Shown in pieces: positions 36,388-37,721 of a stretch of 37,721 nucleotides of DNA. Every line of letters begins with the position of its first letter. The first letter of the stretch is position 1. Origin of the DNA: Deltaproteobacteria bacterium (GTDB lineage: Bacteria; Chloroflexota; Dehalococcoidia; Dehalococcoidales; BS750m-G39); NCBI GenBank assembly GCA_013202445.1, contig JABMRW010000087.1:1-37721 (forward strand), written 5' to 3'. Position numbers and translations under genes: made by a program. Below the pieces are notes generated by a model. It searched no databases. It was given only the letters and a program-made list of their open reading frames with translations, and was not told the DNA's origin.

Positions 36388-36963
36388 GTGCTGATGGGCG
36401 GAATGAGCGGCTTCGATGTCACCGCCGTGCTCAAGAATGACCCCAATACCAAAAATATACCAATACTGATTGTCTCGGTGGTGGAAGACAGAGAGCGGGT
36501 CTACAAGCTGGGCATAAATGACTATCTGACCAAGCCCTTCAGGATAGAGGCGCTGATGGAAAAGGTGAACCGCTTACTGCGGGATGCCCAGAAGAAGATA
36601 CTGGTGGTAGATGACGATAAAAACCTGGCCAAGTCGCTTAAATATCAGCTGGGCAAACGGGGTTACTCCACCAGTATCGCTCACAGCGGCAAAATGGCCC
36701 TGGAAAAGGTGGGCAGCCAGCCTCCGGACCTCATTCTGCTGGATATAATGATGCCGGAGATGGACGGCTATGAAGTGATGAAGGCATTGAAGCGCCAGCC
36801 GGAAGCGGCCCAGATACCCATTCTGGTGATGACCGGTGTAGACATTGACGGCAGCCGGGTCAAGGCGCTGTCGGTAGGGGCCACCGATTATTTCAGCAAA
36901 TCCGGCGGCTTCGGCAAGATGTTCGAAACGATAGAAATTATTCTAGGCAGACCGGAAGCTTAA
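36388..36963 (+). CDS. Tandem receiver-domain protein, truncated at the 5' end
   Basis: Residues 1-62 are the second half of one receiver domain (GGMSGFDVTAVLKNDPNTK, then IPILIVSVVEDRERVYKLG and DYLTKPF). Residues about 68-191 are a complete second receiver (KKILVVDDDKNLAKSL, the phosphorylation site LILLDIMMPEMDGYEVM, IPILVMTG and a terminal Lys loop YFSKSGG). Coding similarity continues upstream of the GTG 36388: bases from about 36340 encode AIELARKHRPDLITLDV, the start of the first receiver's phosphorylation strand. The true gene therefore began further upstream, as a multi-receiver protein or the tail of a hybrid kinase. It meets the antiporter fragment head-on. Confidence 0.85.
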   Translation: MLMGGMSGFDVTAVLKNDPNTKNIPILIVSVVEDRERVYKLGINDYLTKPFRIEALMEKVNRLLRDAQKKILVVDDDKNLAKSLKYQLGKRGYSTSIAHSGKMALEKVGSQPPDLILLDIMMPEMDGYEVMKALKRQPEAAQIPILVMTGVDIDGSRVKALSVGATDYFSKSGGFGKMFETIEIILGRPEA

Positions 36964-36985
36964 TTTAAGTCTACCGCCGTCTTAG

Positions 36986-37378
36986 CTATAAACTGGAACC
37001 CTTGGCCGAAAGCCAGGCGGCCACTTTGTTTAACAGCACTTCCCGGTCCACCGGCTTGGTGATATACTCATCCGCGCCAACTTTGAGCCCGGTAGCTTTA
37101 TCCGACTCCTGCCCCTTGGCCGAAAACATTAAAATAGGCAACTGAGCAGTCTGGGGCTCACCCCGCAGGTTGTGGCAGATTTCAAAGCCGTCTATACCCG
37201 GCAGCATAACATCCAGGATAAGCAGGTCGGGGCTACTCTCCCTGGCTTTTTTAAGCCCCTCCAGCCCGTTCTGGGCGCTTATTACCTCGTAGCCTTCTTT
37301 TTCCAGTATATAGCTGGTCGCCCTCAGTACGCTGGGATCATCCTCAACGATTAGTATTCTTTTAGAGATGAGAATCAC
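36986..37378 (-). CDS. Stand-alone response regulator receiver
   Basis: A 130-residue single receiver domain with the acidic pair in RILIVEDDPSVL, the phospho-acceptor in LLILDVMLPGIDGFEIC (the Asp of LDV), the Ser/Ala switch in PILMFSAKG and the conserved Lys in YITKPVD. No output domain, so it works by protein-protein contact, for example in a relay with the multi-receiver protein encoded convergently 22 bases away. GTG start; the Met-Ile-Leu-Ile lead is short and the start may be a few codons off. Confidence 0.88.
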   Translation of the reverse strand: MILISKRILIVEDDPSVLRATSYILEKEGYEVISAQNGLEGLKKARESSPDLLILDVMLPGIDGFEICHNLRGEPQTAQLPILMFSAKGQESDKATGLKVGADEYITKPVDREVLLNKVAAWLSAKGSSL

Positions 37379-37431
37379 CCCCTTCTGTTTCCAGGGACAC
37401 TTTCCGTAATAGGAAATACCGGCTCATTAAT

Positions 37432-37440
37432 ATTATAGCA
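37432..37440 (-). promoter_or_regulatory. Extended -10 promoter of the receiver gene
   Basis: TGC-TATAAT on the minus strand (37440-37432), with no clear -35; leader of about 50 bases. Confidence 0.55.
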
Positions 37441-37565
37441 TATTCATATAAAAAAGAAAGCCTTTTGGCTCTCTTATATGTCATTTGGCAACAAGACAGC
37501 CTTCTAGTGTTCCTCAGGAGCAAACAAAAAAAGCACCGCTCTTCGCGATGCCCTTAAAATTCAAT

Positions 37566-37588
37566 TGGTAGCGGGGGCTGGATTCGAA
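37566..37588 (-). other. tRNA 3'-end-like fragment (possible attachment site)
   Basis: On the minus strand the segment reads TTCGAATCCAGCCCCCGCTACCA: T-loop, T-stem 3' strand, acceptor 3' strand and encoded CCA of a tRNA with a 5' end of AGCGGGG (a Met-type tRNA would fit). The 5' side of the T-stem does not pair and no D or anticodon arm precedes it, so it is not a full tRNA gene. Confidence 0.45.
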
Positions 37589-37721
37589 TTCTCTATTCAT
37601 CCTCCGTTTATACTCTTTTAAATTATGTAGTTTTGTGTCTGAGTATTAGGGGAACTCCGATTCCTGCTCCTGAGGCTATTATACCGGTAACTCTAACTTA
37701 AAGAGTGGTATCCTTTATGGG

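Larger units (their letters stand above)
37379..37721. other. Gene-free end of the window
   Basis: Holds the promoter of the receiver gene, a small hairpin (AGCCTTTTGGCT near 37459-37470), a tRNA 3'-end-like segment (37566-37588) and AT-rich sequence without a coding frame. It may continue into features beyond the window. Confidence 0.5.

Noticed and set aside
37566..37721. Complete tRNA or tmRNA gene at the window end
   Set aside because: Only the T-loop to CCA part matches. The 5' T-stem strand does not pair, no D or anticodon arm is found, and the tmRNA start/tag pattern is missing.

Overview
The window looks like one chromosome segment (or metagenomic contig) of a Chloroflexota bacterium, most likely a Dehalococcoidia-type lineage. 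The reasons are a GC-rich genome, a TCA operon that combines a two-subunit class I fumarase with a two-subunit IPMI/aconitase-like enzyme, coiled-coil proteins of a style I associate with this group, and an archaeal-type winged-helix regulator. This placement is an inference from gene content; no rRNA or marker gene is present.

Layout. 1-3670 (+): a lipoprotein, a tiny basic ORF, a membrane protein, NAD kinase, an ArgA-like acetyltransferase and a Nudix hydrolase, partly overlapping. 3663-14823 (-): a HIT protein and a long central-carbon run. In transcription order it is mmdA, a 30-residue helix peptide, a carboxyltransferase-biotinyl fusion, aconitase-like large and small subunits, isocitrate dehydrogenase, malate dehydrogenase, a small winged-helix protein, a lipoprotein, and fumarase alpha and beta. 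Together they can join methylmalonyl-CoA/oxaloacetate chemistry to both arms of the TCA cycle. 15096-16365 (-): two lipoproteins, one a SagB-type nitroreductase. 16772-18514 (+): folP, folK and a PTPS with a CExxHGH motif, facing a Trm112-like zinc ribbon. 19137-23181 (+): two paralogous long-helix proteins with a shared C-terminal domain, and an HTH protein between them. 23246-27851 (-): a PaaK-like adenylate-forming enzyme with a TctC/TctA/TctB transporter; tctA carries a frameshift. 27937-34680 (-): a tightly overlapping six-gene operon of a secreted alpha-toroid + DUF4430 protein (the transcobalamin/intrinsic factor architecture), an Ig-like membrane-anchored protein, a DUF4430 lipoprotein and a complete ECF transporter (T, A-A, S). 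It has a consensus promoter and lies downstream of a winged-helix regulator whose own leader carries 21-bp direct repeats. 35710-37378: a truncated Na+/H+ antiporter head-to-head with a truncated receiver protein, then a stand-alone receiver.

The gaps are filled with two families of non-coding repeats. One carries a short hairpin followed by GGGTGGGAGGGTGGG (a textbook G-quadruplex motif) and is often paired with an inverted C-rich copy. The other is a double hairpin. They sit even inside the fumarase and aconitase/icd operon gaps. The strongest candidates for new biology are the transcobalamin-like ECF uptake operon, the G-quadruplex repeat family, a possible fused transcarboxylase in the TCA operon, and the paired coiled-coil proteins.
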